Notes: a model not told the origin generated them from the letters alone. Shown: positions 26,749 to 34,991, numbered from the stretch's first letter. The stretch is 64,000 nucleotides of DNA from Paenibacillus agricola (GCF_011440305.1 NZ_JAAOIW010000003.1:1-64000); one strand, 5' to 3'. Made by a program: numbers and translations.

Positions 26749-27855
26749 TTAAGTAAGCCTTGTTCCGGTATCTTTATGAAAAAACAAGGCTTTGGTCATG
26801 TCTGGAGAAAGCCGGACGTTCTCATCCTCCTTAGCCTGAAAGCTCGGATTGACCCTAACGACCAATAGCTTATCCTGGCCGATGTCCATATGAAGAAATC
26901 GATCCGCGCCCATCAATTCACTGAGCTTATATACTCCCGTCAGGATAGCATCGGAGTATAGACCTTCCAAATTAATGTTCTCCGGCCGGATCCCCAGTGT
27001 CACCGTTCGGTTAACCAGGCTATGCTTGATCAGGATCAATGCCAAATCATTAGGAATTTCCAATGAAAAGCGGGATGTGGAGAACTCAAGGTTTCCCGGA
27101 AGCTTCTCTATGATACGACCATCGAGAAAATTCATTTGTGGCGAACCAATAAAGCTAGCTACAAAAGTATTGCTTGGGTATCTGTAAATAGTTTCGGGAG
27201 TATCCACCTGTTGAATCACCCCATCCTTCATAACCACAATCCGGTCTCCCATTGTCATCGCTTCAATCTGGTCATGTGTTACATAAATGAAGGTAACACC
27301 CAGCGCTTTGTGAAGCTTAATAATCTCGGTACGCATCTGCACACGTAGCTTCGCATCCAGATTGGAGAGCGGTTCATCCATGAGGAATACCTTGGGATTG
27401 CGGACAATCGCACGTCCCAGCGCAACCCGCTGACGCTGGCCGCCTGATAAATTTTTGGGCTTGCGGTCAAGGTACTGCTCAATCTCCAGCACGCGGGCCG
27501 CCCTTTTTACTGCCAAATCGATTTCGTGCTTGGGCTGCTTACGCAGCCGAAGCCCGAAGGCGATATTCTCATAGACACTCAAATTCGGATATAAGGCATA
27601 GTTCTGAAAAACCATGGCAATATCGCGATCCTTGGGAGGCAGGTTGTTCACTAGCGTGTCCCCAATAAAAATCTCCCCTTCTGTGACATCCTCCAACCCG
27701 GCGATCATTCGCAGTGTCGTCGATTTCCCGCAGCCGGATGGACCTACAAAGACAAGGAATTCCTTGTCTTTGATGTCCAGATGGAAATCGTTTACGACCG
27801 GATGTTTGTCTTTGCCATAGCGTTTATATAAATGATTGATCACGATTTCCGCCAT
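26749..27855 (-). CDS. Sugar ABC transporter ATP-binding protein (MsmX/UgpC type)
   Basis: 368 residues from MAEIVINHLYKRYG after AGGAGGGG; the start at 27906 is not supported. Walker A GPSGCGKST (about 38-46), Q-loop, signature LSGGQRQR, Walker B VFLMDEP, D-loop and H-loop THD are all intact, followed by an OB/TOBE regulatory domain with LGIRPENI. CUT1 operons of this group often lack their own ATPase and share MsmX, so a dedicated copy is worth noting. It probably energises both permease pairs of this operon. Confidence 0.93.
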   Translation of the reverse strand: MAEIVINHLYKRYGKDKHPVVNDFHLDIKDKEFLVFVGPSGCGKSTTLRMIAGLEDVTEGEIFIGDTLVNNLPPKDRDIAMVFQNYALYPNLSVYENIAFGLRLRKQPKHEIDLAVKRAARVLEIEQYLDRKPKNLSGGQRQRVALGRAIVRNPKVFLMDEPLSNLDAKLRVQMRTEIIKLHKALGVTFIYVTHDQIEAMTMGDRIVVMKDGVIQQVDTPETIYRYPSNTFVASFIGSPQMNFLDGRIIEKLPGNLEFSTSRFSLEIPNDLALILIKHSLVNRTVTLGIRPENINLEGLYSDAILTGVYKLSELMGADRFLHMDIGQDKLLVVRVNPSFQAKEDENVRLSPDMTKALFFHKDTGTRLT

Positions 27856-27906
27856 ATCAACGCCCCTCCTATCGAACCTGCCACTCCTAAACAAACATGG
27901 ATTCAA

Positions 27907-28947
27907 TTAGCTTCTTGCTGCACCTGCTGGTTCTTGTAGAGCAGAAGTTCTTTTGCTAGAGCCAACAGCTTCATTCGTAATCACATCAATCTCGGCAAGC
28001 TCATCAGCTGAAAGCTTGTCTCCAATATGCTCCACCGATTCTGTCACTTGTTGGGCATTAGAAGCGCCAAGAATAGCTGAGGTAATATGGGGCCTGCTAA
28101 CGACCCATGTGAGTGCCAACTGGGCCAACGACCAGCCCTTACGCTCGGCAATGCCTTTGAGCTGCTCAACAATCCGGAAATTACGTTCCTCATCCAGCAG
28201 AACCTGCAGACGCTTCTCGCCAGCAGCTCCGCGAGTCCCTTCCGGTGGTGCTTGCTCAAATTTATATTTGCCTGTTAGCAAACCACGTCCAAGAGGGCTG
28301 TATACAATCACACCAACTTCTTCAGAAGCAATAAACGGCAGCAGTTCCTTCTCAATATCGCGAGCTATAATGCTATATTCCGGCTGAATACTTTCGTAAC
28401 GATGAAGGTTCAAACGGGCAGAGATGCCATGCGCCTTGGCAATTTGCCAAGCGGCATAGTTGGATGCGCCAATATATCTGACCTTACCTTGGCGAACTAG
28501 GTCATCCAAAGCTCTCAAAGATTCTTCAAGCGGCGTATTTTCGTCAAATCGATGCACTTGATACAAATCAATGTAATCCGTTTTTAGTCGTTTGAGGCTG
28601 TTTTCTACCGCACGAAAAATGTGATAACGGCTTTGGCCTGCATCATTGGGCTCCAATCCCACACGGCCATGAAGCTTGGTAGCCAAAATAATGCGATGTC
28701 TACGCTCTCCGAGCAGGTTGCCAAGAATCGTTTCCGATTGCCCACCTTCCAAAGGATTATTTCGATCCGAGCCGGTGCCATATACATCTGCGGTATCAAT
28801 CAGGTTAATACCCGCATCAAGCGCAGTATCCAAGACCTCGGCGGATTGCTGCTCACTGATCCACCGTCCAAAAGCCATTGTACCTAAACTGACCTCAGAT
28901 ACCTTTAAACCTGTTCTGCCAAATTTCCTGAATTGAATACTCATCAT
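27907..28947 (-). CDS. Aldo/keto reductase
   Basis: 346 residues, the usual (beta/alpha)8 length. The catalytic tetrad is visible: Asp and Tyr in DTADVYGTG, Lys in ATKLHG and His in YQVHRFD; the C-terminal part has the NADPH site region (SAILGASNAQQVTESV). GAGGAG precedes the ATG. It follows the SsuD-like gene by 23 bp. In the sulfoquinovose monooxygenase pathway an AKR (SmoB) reduces the 6-oxo-sugar left after desulfonation, and this pairing suggests a similar job, though the AKR family is too broad to fix the substrate. Confidence 0.88.
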   Translation of the reverse strand: MMSIQFRKFGRTGLKVSEVSLGTMAFGRWISEQQSAEVLDTALDAGINLIDTADVYGTGSDRNNPLEGGQSETILGNLLGERRHRIILATKLHGRVGLEPNDAGQSRYHIFRAVENSLKRLKTDYIDLYQVHRFDENTPLEESLRALDDLVRQGKVRYIGASNYAAWQIAKAHGISARLNLHRYESIQPEYSIIARDIEKELLPFIASEEVGVIVYSPLGRGLLTGKYKFEQAPPEGTRGAAGEKRLQVLLDEERNFRIVEQLKGIAERKGWSLAQLALTWVVSRPHITSAILGASNAQQVTESVEHIGDKLSADELAEIDVITNEAVGSSKRTSALQEPAGAARS

Positions 28948-28970
28948 TACACACTCCTCTATTGGATTTT

Positions 28971-30170
28971 TTAGGATACGAAAATGTCTTTATGTACTGT
29001 AGCCCGTTCTAGCAGCTTTTTCTTTACCGCAGGAATCAGCGCTTTGCCGGAAATGGACGCTTCTTCAAGATTGGGATAGCCCGATAGAATGAAGGAGGAA
29101 ACTCCGATATCGATATATTCAATCAGCCGATCGGCTACTTGGTCCGCAGTGCCAACAAAAGCCATCGCGCCCCCTCCACGAACAACGGAAAGCCCTGCCC
29201 AAAAATTGGGTGCAATCACATAATCGTTTCGGGCTGATTGCAGCCTCACCTGATTTTGCCTTTGCTGTCCGGTAGATTCGGCTTTTGAAAAGCGTGCCTC
29301 TGTTTCCTGCAAAGTAGAGGGATCAACCTTGCTGACGATCAACTTGGCTGCTGCCCATGCCTCTTCCTCCGTTTCACGAATAACAACCTGTGCCCTGATG
29401 CCGTAGCGGATATAACGATCAATCCCCTGCGTTTTATTAAGCACATCCCGATGGTATTCGACCTCGTCCATTTGCTCCTTGATCCAATCAAGCGGCTCGG
29501 CCCACATCAGATAAACATCGGCGATTTCCGCTGCGGTCTTTTTCGCTGCTGGCGAGCTGCCCCCAAAATAAAATGGAGGATGCGGCTTCTGCACCGGTGA
29601 TGGGTAGCTGACCCCACCTTCAATCTGAAAATAATTTCCATTAAAATCCAAGGGCTCCGCCACCTTACCTTTGCCACGGGATGCGAGTACTGTATTCCCT
29701 TCTACCTCTTGGGAGTTAATCCATAGCTGGCGGACAATTTTGATATATTCCAGCGTACGTGCATATCTTGCATCCTTATCGAATGCCAGCGAATCACCCA
29801 TTGCTTTCATATCATCAGGGGAGCTGCCTGTTACAATATTAATTAACGCCCTGCCTCCGGTAACTTCATCCAAAGCAGCTCCCATCCGTGCAGCAAGCGC
29901 AGGGGCGATCAAGCCCGGGCGCATGGCCACCAAGGGCTTGAACACCTTCGTATGGGCGGCCAGTGTTGCTCCCATAATCCATGCATCGGTGCAATGCCCT
30001 CCAGTGGGGATCAGTGCGAAGGTGTAGCCCGCTTCCTCCACAGCTTGTGCAACACGAATCATATAGGTGGTGTCTACCACACGGTCAGGCTTAACGCCAA
30101 TGAAGGGACCATCCCCTCTTGTTGGCATATACCAACCAAATTCCGGTTCAATTGCTTTATGTTGAACCAT
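28971..30170 (-). CDS. SsuD-like alkanesulfonate/sulfo-sugar monooxygenase
   Basis: 399 residues, LLM barrel closely following SsuD (about 380): FGWYMPTRGDGP, LIPTGGHCTDAW, GRALINIVTGSSPDD, PPFYFGGSSP, FSKAESTGQQRQ, VVRGGG and FILSGYPNLEEA. Against E. coli SsuD as I remember it, Cys54 (HCTDAW), Trp196 (LMWAEP), Arg226 (YGIRAQ), Arg297 (VRGGG) and Tyr331 (SGYPNLEE) are kept, but His228 aligns with Gln (RAQVVIRE). An insertion of roughly 20 residues rich in Gly/Lys (ASRGKGK) follows the IVRQLW helix. It would use FMNH2 and O2 to release sulfite from a sulfonate. First gene of the transporter operon, behind leader B. Confidence 0.88.
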   Translation of the reverse strand: MVQHKAIEPEFGWYMPTRGDGPFIGVKPDRVVDTTYMIRVAQAVEEAGYTFALIPTGGHCTDAWIMGATLAAHTKVFKPLVAMRPGLIAPALAARMGAALDEVTGGRALINIVTGSSPDDMKAMGDSLAFDKDARYARTLEYIKIVRQLWINSQEVEGNTVLASRGKGKVAEPLDFNGNYFQIEGGVSYPSPVQKPHPPFYFGGSSPAAKKTAAEIADVYLMWAEPLDWIKEQMDEVEYHRDVLNKTQGIDRYIRYGIRAQVVIRETEEEAWAAAKLIVSKVDPSTLQETEARFSKAESTGQQRQNQVRLQSARNDYVIAPNFWAGLSVVRGGGAMAFVGTADQVADRLIEYIDIGVSSFILSGYPNLEEASISGKALIPAVKKKLLERATVHKDIFVS

Positions 30171-30208
30171 TTATTACCACTCCTTTCTACGCAGTCCTGA
30201 AATTTTTA

Positions 30209-30276
30209 CAAAAAAAGAGCACAACGTATGTTGTGCCTTCCAGTGGTCTGGTCATTGCATCTGATTAATCCTATGT
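30209..30276 (-). ncRNA. Leader B: attenuator RNA upstream of the ssuD-like operon
   Basis: Read on the minus strand: ATAGGATTAA box (ATAGGA at 30269-30274), 16 nt to ACCAG, mini-hairpin CCAG-ACCA-CTGG (30240-30251), then a terminator with stem GCACAAC/GTTGTGC (30230-30236 and 30219-30225) and a seven-T run. Compared with leaders A, C and D, both stem strands changed (CCGG/CCGG to CCAG/CTGG) with pairing preserved. Here the terminator stem does not reuse the second half of the mini-hairpin, a difference from the sister leaders. Confidence 0.72.
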
Positions 30277-30295
30277 GTTTAGTGTGATTTTGATC

Positions 30296-30325
30296 ACTCT
30301 ACCATAGCAAATACCATTTTGGCAA
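30296..30325 (-). promoter_or_regulatory. Candidate promoter of leader B
   Basis: TTGCCA (30320-30325) and TAGAGT (30296-30301), 18-bp spacer, on the minus strand. It is weaker than the promoters of leaders A, C and D, with the ATAGGA box 21 bp downstream. An imperfect palindrome (ATAGCA ... TGCTAT, about 30304-30331) overlaps it and could be an operator. Confidence 0.5.
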
Positions 30326-30341
30326 TGCTATTTTTATTTTT

Positions 30342-31679
30342 TTATGTTTTTGCTCCCAAGATTTGGCGTAAATTGTTGGCAGGACGCGCCAGCCCCAAAT
30401 TTTCCCGTAATGTTTTCCCCTCATATTCCGTACGGAACAGTCCACGATTTTGAAGCTCCGGAATCACCTTGTCGACGAAAATTTCCAGTCCGTTTGGGTA
30501 TAAGGGCGGCATTAAATTAAAGCCATCGGATGCACCATTTTTGAACCACTGTTCAATCACATCAGCGAGCTGGATGGGCGTACCTGTGAAGGTTAAGTGC
30601 CCTCGACCGCTGGCAAGACGATTAACAAGCTGACGGATGGTCAAATTTTCTTTGCGGATCAAGTCCAAGATCAGCTGATGGCGGCTTTTACTGCCATTCA
30701 CCGTGTCAATCCCCAAGGCATCGTCAAATGCTGATACCGGGAATGGCCCATCCAGCGGATAACCCGCCAAATCGACACCAAATCGTTCTGACAACTTTTC
30801 AGCAGCAGCCTCTACATCATTAAAAGCATTCAATTCATCCTCTAAATCCTGGGCTTCGGCTATGGTATCCCCCACAATAGGACTCAATCCAGGCAAAATA
30901 ACCAGTTGATCAGGGGTACGTCCGTATCGGGCTAATCTTGCTTTGACATCCGTATAAAAGGCTTTGCCTTCTCCAAATGTAGGCTGTGCCGTGAATATGG
31001 CTTCTGCCGTCTTTGCGGCTAACTCCTTGCCACTCTCCGAGGAGCCTGCCTGCACCAGTACGGGATAGCCCTGGGGAGGACGCGGAATATTGAGCGGCCC
31101 CTTGACCTTGTAGACATTTCCCTTAAAATTAATTTCATGCAGCCATGCTTCATCAAATTGCACACCGGACTTCTTGTCAAAGACCAGTGCCTCTTCCTCC
31201 CAGCTGTCCCATAGCTGCTTCGTTATTTCCACGAACTCCTCCGCAGCCTCGTAACGCTTAGAATGCTCCAGATGCTCTTCCCTACCGAAATTATATGCAG
31301 TAGCATCGGTATGTCCCGTAACAATATTCCAACCCGCCCTGCCACCACTGATATGGTCAAGCGAGGCAAATTTTCGCGCCACATGGTAAGGCTCATTGTA
31401 CGTAGTTCCTACGGTGCCGATTAATCCGATATGCTCCGTAGCAGCAGCCAAAGCCGAAAGCAGGGTGAAGGGCTCCAACCTTCTGCCCGTCCCCACATAG
31501 CCATCTGCCATAAACAAAGAATCCAGCTTGCCACGTTCGGCAATTTGTGCCAGCTTTAAATAATACCGGAAATCAAACCCTAGCTCCGGGGTTGTGTCTG
31601 GGTGCCTCCATGCAGCAGCATGATGGCCAGCTCCCCTCAAAAAAACATTCAAGTGAACTTTACGTTGGGGCGTACTCAT
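30342..31679 (-). CDS. NtaA/SnaA/DszA-type LLM flavin monooxygenase
   Basis: 445 residues from MSTPQRKVHLNVFLRGAG (ATG at 31677-31679, AGAGGTGG upstream); the GTG at 31688 lies inside that ribosome site. Motifs AGHHAAAWRHPD, LFMADGYVG, GGRAGWNIVTGH, KGPLNIPRPPQGYPVLVQAG and LADVIEQWFKNGASDGFNLM mark the family. Closest by eye to 12630-13949. It is a single-gene unit behind leader C; no hairpin terminator is seen before the promoter of leader B 20 bp on, so transcripts may run into it. Confidence 0.9.
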   Translation of the reverse strand: MSTPQRKVHLNVFLRGAGHHAAAWRHPDTTPELGFDFRYYLKLAQIAERGKLDSLFMADGYVGTGRRLEPFTLLSALAAATEHIGLIGTVGTTYNEPYHVARKFASLDHISGGRAGWNIVTGHTDATAYNFGREEHLEHSKRYEAAEEFVEITKQLWDSWEEEALVFDKKSGVQFDEAWLHEINFKGNVYKVKGPLNIPRPPQGYPVLVQAGSSESGKELAAKTAEAIFTAQPTFGEGKAFYTDVKARLARYGRTPDQLVILPGLSPIVGDTIAEAQDLEDELNAFNDVEAAAEKLSERFGVDLAGYPLDGPFPVSAFDDALGIDTVNGSKSRHQLILDLIRKENLTIRQLVNRLASGRGHLTFTGTPIQLADVIEQWFKNGASDGFNLMPPLYPNGLEIFVDKVIPELQNRGLFRTEYEGKTLRENLGLARPANNLRQILGAKT

Positions 31680-31726
31680 CCTTCCCACCTCTTTCTTTTG
31701 TGCAATCCATGAAAATGGAATCCATG

Positions 31727-31806
31727 AAAAAACCGAAGACTATGGCCTATAAAAGCCTAATCTCCGGTTGTCCGGTTATTAATACTATAATTTACATTAT
31801 TCCTAT
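31727..31806 (-). ncRNA. Leader C: attenuator RNA upstream of LLM gene 30342-31679
   Basis: ATAGGAATAA box (ATAGGA at 31801-31806), 24 nt to ACCGG, mini-hairpin CCGG-ACAA-CCGG (31764-31775), terminator ACCGGAGATTA (31758-31768) pairing with TAGTCTTCGGT (31732-31742, two G-U pairs) and a T-run at 31727-31732. The second CCGG is shared with the terminator stem. The 16-base core ACCGGACAACCGGAGA is identical to leader A although the surrounding sequence differs. Confidence 0.78.
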
Positions 31807-31824
31807 TAATTTACTTTAATTTGA

Positions 31825-31853
31825 AATATAGCATCCCTTATCTTTCCTGTCAA
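31825..31853 (-). promoter_or_regulatory. Sigma-A promoter of leader C
   Basis: TTGACA (31848-31853), 17-bp spacer, TATATT (31825-31830) on the minus strand, the same hexamers and spacing as the promoter of leader A. The ATAGGA box starts 18 bp downstream. Confidence 0.85.
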
Positions 31854-31899
31854 TTACTTCTACTGAACTATTTTTGCGATTATAGCTTATGTAAATTCT

Positions 31900-32025
31900 A
31901 TAGTTAAGGCAACTCCTCCTAAATCTCGAGTACGAACTCCGTAGCAATCGTGTATCAACCCTCACTTCGGGATATTGCGCAGCTACATCATGGCAGGCCC
32001 TCAAAAACAAACCATAAGCTACCAA
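31900..32025 (-). pseudogene. Possible short gene remnant
   Basis: The minus frame from 32025 starts YGLFLRACHDVAAQYPEVRV, which faintly resembles the VAxxYPxV segment of isopropylmalate/isocitrate-type dehydrogenases. It loses all resemblance after about 25 residues. No ribosome site supports translation. It sits between the LLM gene stop at 32038 and the promoter of leader C, and may simply be spacer. Confidence 0.2.
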
Positions 32026-32037
32026 GCCCTTCCTTCG

Positions 32038-33384
32038 TTATTGCACATCGATCGTTTGCCCGTTGGCTGCCCATAATTTGTTGTGCTGGTTATCCGGCCT
32101 TGCAAAGCCCAGATTGTCCCGCAGTGTCTTGCCTTCATAGGCCGTGCGGAAAATCCCGCGATTCTGCAGCTCCGGTATGACTTTATCGACGAATGACTCC
32201 AAGCCTACCGGGGAAATGGGCGGCAAAATATTGAAGCCGTCTGCTCCACCTTCACGGAACCACTTCTCAATAAAGTCGGCCATCTGAAGAACGGAGCCTG
32301 TATACGTAATATGGCCATGGCCACCTGCACTACGGCTCAGGAATTGCTTGATCGTAAATTTGTCCTTGATCGCTGCCTCGATGATCACATCGAGCCGAGA
32401 GGTAATCCCAATCTTGAAACCTTCCGCTGGCTTCAGCTTATCAAGTGGTACTGGTGCATCCAGGCGATATTCGGAAAGATCCACTGTAAAGAAGCGGGAA
32501 AGATTTTGCAGTGAACTCTTGGTATCTAGTAAGGTAAACAACTCCTCCTCAAGATCCCTAGCCTCCGCTTCGGTATCGCCAATTATTGGGCAGAGTCCGG
32601 GCATAACAAGCAGTTGGTCCTGCGTTCTTCCGAATTTGGCCAGCCTTGCCTTTACATCCGCATAAAATTCCTGCGCTGCCCCGAGCGTCTGCTGTGCGGT
32701 GAAGATCACTTCTGCCGTCCTCGCAGCCAGCTCTTTGCCACCTTCGGATGATCCTGCCTGCACCAGCACAGGATAGCCTTGCGGTGGACGCGGAATATTC
32801 AAAGGGCCCTTCACTTTATAATATTGGCCCTGAAAATTAATATGGTATACCTTGCTTGAGTCAAGGCGAAGATCCTTTTCCTTGTTGTAAACGAGTGCAT
32901 TTTCCTCCCAGCTATCCCATAGCTGCTTGACAACATCAACAAACTCTTCGCCAACCCTGTAGCGCTCCTCAACATCCGGGTGCTCCTCCCGACCGAAATT
33001 GTGGGCCGCGGATTGGGCTCCTGTCACGATATTCCAGGCGGCACGCCCTTTGCTGATATGATCCAAGGAAGCAAATTGGCGGGCTACGTGGTAAGGATCG
33101 TTATAGGTGGTTCCTACGGTAGCGATAAAGCCCACATGCTTCGTAAGCGCTGCAAGCGCAGAGAACAACGTAAACGGCTCGAAGCGCCGGGACAGTCCTG
33201 CATAACCATCCGCCACGAACAGCGAATCCAGTAGGCCCCTTTCGGCGATTTGCGCTTGTTTAGCGAAATGCGCCAGATCAAGACCGCCGTTCGGATTGAC
33301 TGACGTATGCTTCGAGGAAGCTGCATGATGTCCGGTAGCGCTAATAAATACATTAAAATGGGCTTTTCTTGATTCTTGAGCCAT
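32038..33384 (-). CDS. NtaA/SnaA/DszA-type LLM flavin monooxygenase
   Basis: 448 residues; ATG preceded by GAGGTGG. Motifs ATGHHAASSKHTS, LFVADGYAGLSRRFEPF, SKGRAAWNIVTGAQSAAHNF, KGPLNIPRPPQGYPVLVQAG and MADFIEKWFREGGADGFNIL. It replaces the usual AxxW of the HHxAxWRHP box with ASSKH, which may reshape the substrate pocket. It is the second gene after 33461-34831 (76 bp gap, no promoter or leader seen), so it probably depends on leader D. Confidence 0.9.
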   Translation of the reverse strand: MAQESRKAHFNVFISATGHHAASSKHTSVNPNGGLDLAHFAKQAQIAERGLLDSLFVADGYAGLSRRFEPFTLFSALAALTKHVGFIATVGTTYNDPYHVARQFASLDHISKGRAAWNIVTGAQSAAHNFGREEHPDVEERYRVGEEFVDVVKQLWDSWEENALVYNKEKDLRLDSSKVYHINFQGQYYKVKGPLNIPRPPQGYPVLVQAGSSEGGKELAARTAEVIFTAQQTLGAAQEFYADVKARLAKFGRTQDQLLVMPGLCPIIGDTEAEARDLEEELFTLLDTKSSLQNLSRFFTVDLSEYRLDAPVPLDKLKPAEGFKIGITSRLDVIIEAAIKDKFTIKQFLSRSAGGHGHITYTGSVLQMADFIEKWFREGGADGFNILPPISPVGLESFVDKVIPELQNRGIFRTAYEGKTLRDNLGFARPDNQHNKLWAANGQTIDVQ

Positions 33385-33460
33385 ATATTGTCCACCTCAT
33401 ACCATCATATTAAAGCGAATATTACTATTCACTAGTTTTTGTCCAACTCCGGGTTAATTA

Positions 33461-34831
33461 TTATTTGACTTCGGAAGGGATACTCTTGGCAGCTTGAAAC
33501 CTGGCCGTCCATATTTGCCGATTAGTGTTTACAGGACGGACAAGCCCAAGATTTTCACGTAATGTGGTTCCTTCATAAGCAGTCCGAAAAATCCCGCGAT
33601 TTTGCAGCTCCGGAATCACCTTATTAATGAAGGTTTCCAGACTATGCGGCACCACCTGGGGCAATAAATTGAAGCCGTCAGCACCACGCTCCCGCAACCA
33701 TGTTTCAATGAAATCAGCCACCTGTATGTAAGACCCCCTGTACGTGACATGTCCATGCCCACCAGCGTTGCGGTTCAAAAATTGCCGTATCGTCAATTTG
33801 TCTCTGCGCACAGCATCAAGTACAACCTCACGCCGACTTGTAATCCCCCCATTGCGGCTACCATCCTCAGGCTTAATCTTGTCGAGCGGTACCCGATCAT
33901 CCAAGTCATACTCCGAGAAATCCACAGAAAAAAAACGTGATGCTTGTTTCAATGAGTTTTCAAGATTCAGTAACGAAAATAAATCGTCCTCTAAATCTTT
34001 GGCCTCTGCTGCTGTTTCACCAACAATCGACCCCAATCCAGGCATAATAAGCAATTGATCATGATTTTTACCATATTTTGATAATCTAGATTTGACGTCG
34101 CTGTAGAATTCTTGAGCCGCCCCAAGCGTCTGCTGCGCAGTAAAAATGACCTCAGCATGCTTGGCTGCCAACTCCTTGCCGTTTTCTGAAGAGCCAGCTT
34201 GAACCAGTACGGGGTAGCCTTGCGGCGGACGCGGAATATTCAGAGGCCCTTTTACATTAAAAAACTCACCTTCAAAGTCAATTTCGTGAACATTACTATG
34301 ATTGATACGCAGATGTCTTTCATCATTACTGGCAACATTTTCTTCATCCCAACTATCCCATAGCTGCTTGGTCACTTCAACAAATTCATCGCCAATTTCA
34401 TAACGTTTGCTCGGCTCTGGATACCCGCCCCACTTTGTTATGTTATTGCCATCCTCGGGAGAATGCCCTGTTACTATATTCCAAGCCGCCCGCCCATTGC
34501 TAAGATAATCTAATGAAGCCAATTTCCTTGCCACATGAAAGGGGTCATTATAGGTAGTGCTAACAGTCCCTATCAAGCCGATATTTGTCGTTACTGCTGC
34601 CAAAGCCGAAAGCAGCGTGAACGGCTCTAGCCTTCTACCCGTGCCCGAATAATTGTCTGCAGTAAATAAAGAATCAATTAATCCCTTTTCTGCCAATTGG
34701 GCCAGCTCCACATACTTCTCAATGTCCAAATCGCGTTCAGGCTCTGCGTCAGGATGCTTCCATGCCCCTGCGTGATGGCCTGCAACTCGGACAAACACAT
34801 TAAGGTGGACCTTGCGTTCGCTTTCATTCAT
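33461..34831 (-). CDS. NtaA/SnaA/DszA-type LLM flavin monooxygenase
   Basis: 456 residues. Motifs AGHHAGAWKHPD, LFTADNYSGTGRR, SNGRAAWNIVTGHS, KGPLNIPRPPQGYPVLVQAG and VADFIETWLRERGADGFNLL. It resembles 32038-33384 most by eye in its C-terminal half (shared FFSVDFSEYDLD-like and NAGGHGHVTY-like segments), suggesting an in-place duplication. First gene of the pair behind leader D. Substrate unknown; FMNH2 could come from NfrA. Confidence 0.9.
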   Translation of the reverse strand: MNESERKVHLNVFVRVAGHHAGAWKHPDAEPERDLDIEKYVELAQLAEKGLIDSLFTADNYSGTGRRLEPFTLLSALAAVTTNIGLIGTVSTTYNDPFHVARKLASLDYLSNGRAAWNIVTGHSPEDGNNITKWGGYPEPSKRYEIGDEFVEVTKQLWDSWDEENVASNDERHLRINHSNVHEIDFEGEFFNVKGPLNIPRPPQGYPVLVQAGSSENGKELAAKHAEVIFTAQQTLGAAQEFYSDVKSRLSKYGKNHDQLLIMPGLGSIVGETAAEAKDLEDDLFSLLNLENSLKQASRFFSVDFSEYDLDDRVPLDKIKPEDGSRNGGITSRREVVLDAVRRDKLTIRQFLNRNAGGHGHVTYRGSYIQVADFIETWLRERGADGFNLLPQVVPHSLETFINKVIPELQNRGIFRTAYEGTTLRENLGLVRPVNTNRQIWTARFQAAKSIPSEVK

Positions 34832-34921
34832 ACCTCATTCACTCCGCTTCTGTAGATTTAGTTTTTTCTCATAGCAATTCGTTTAATGATTGCTTAATTC
34901 CGTGCATGGTTATAATCATGC

Positions 34922-34991
34922 AAAAAAAACCGAAAACAAGCCGAGGCTGGTTTCCGGTTTTCCGGTCTTCCTAAAATATATTTATTCCTAT
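34922..34991 (-). ncRNA. Leader D: attenuator RNA upstream of LLM pair
   Basis: ATAGGAATAA box (ATAGGA at 34986-34991), 19 nt to ACCGG, mini-hairpin CCGG-AAAA-CCGG (34954-34965), terminator ACCGGAAAC (34950-34958) with GTTTTCGGT (34929-34937, one G-U pair) and an eight-T run (34922-34929). As in A and C the second CCGG belongs to both structures. Here the core is a perfect 8-base direct repeat (ACCGGAAA twice). Confidence 0.78.

Noticed and set aside
30304-30342. Plus-strand intrinsic terminator (ATAGCA...TGCTAT then T-run)
   Set aside because: No plus-strand gene ends nearby; the T-run is the tail spacer of a minus-strand gene. Kept only as a possible operator overlapping the leader B promoter.
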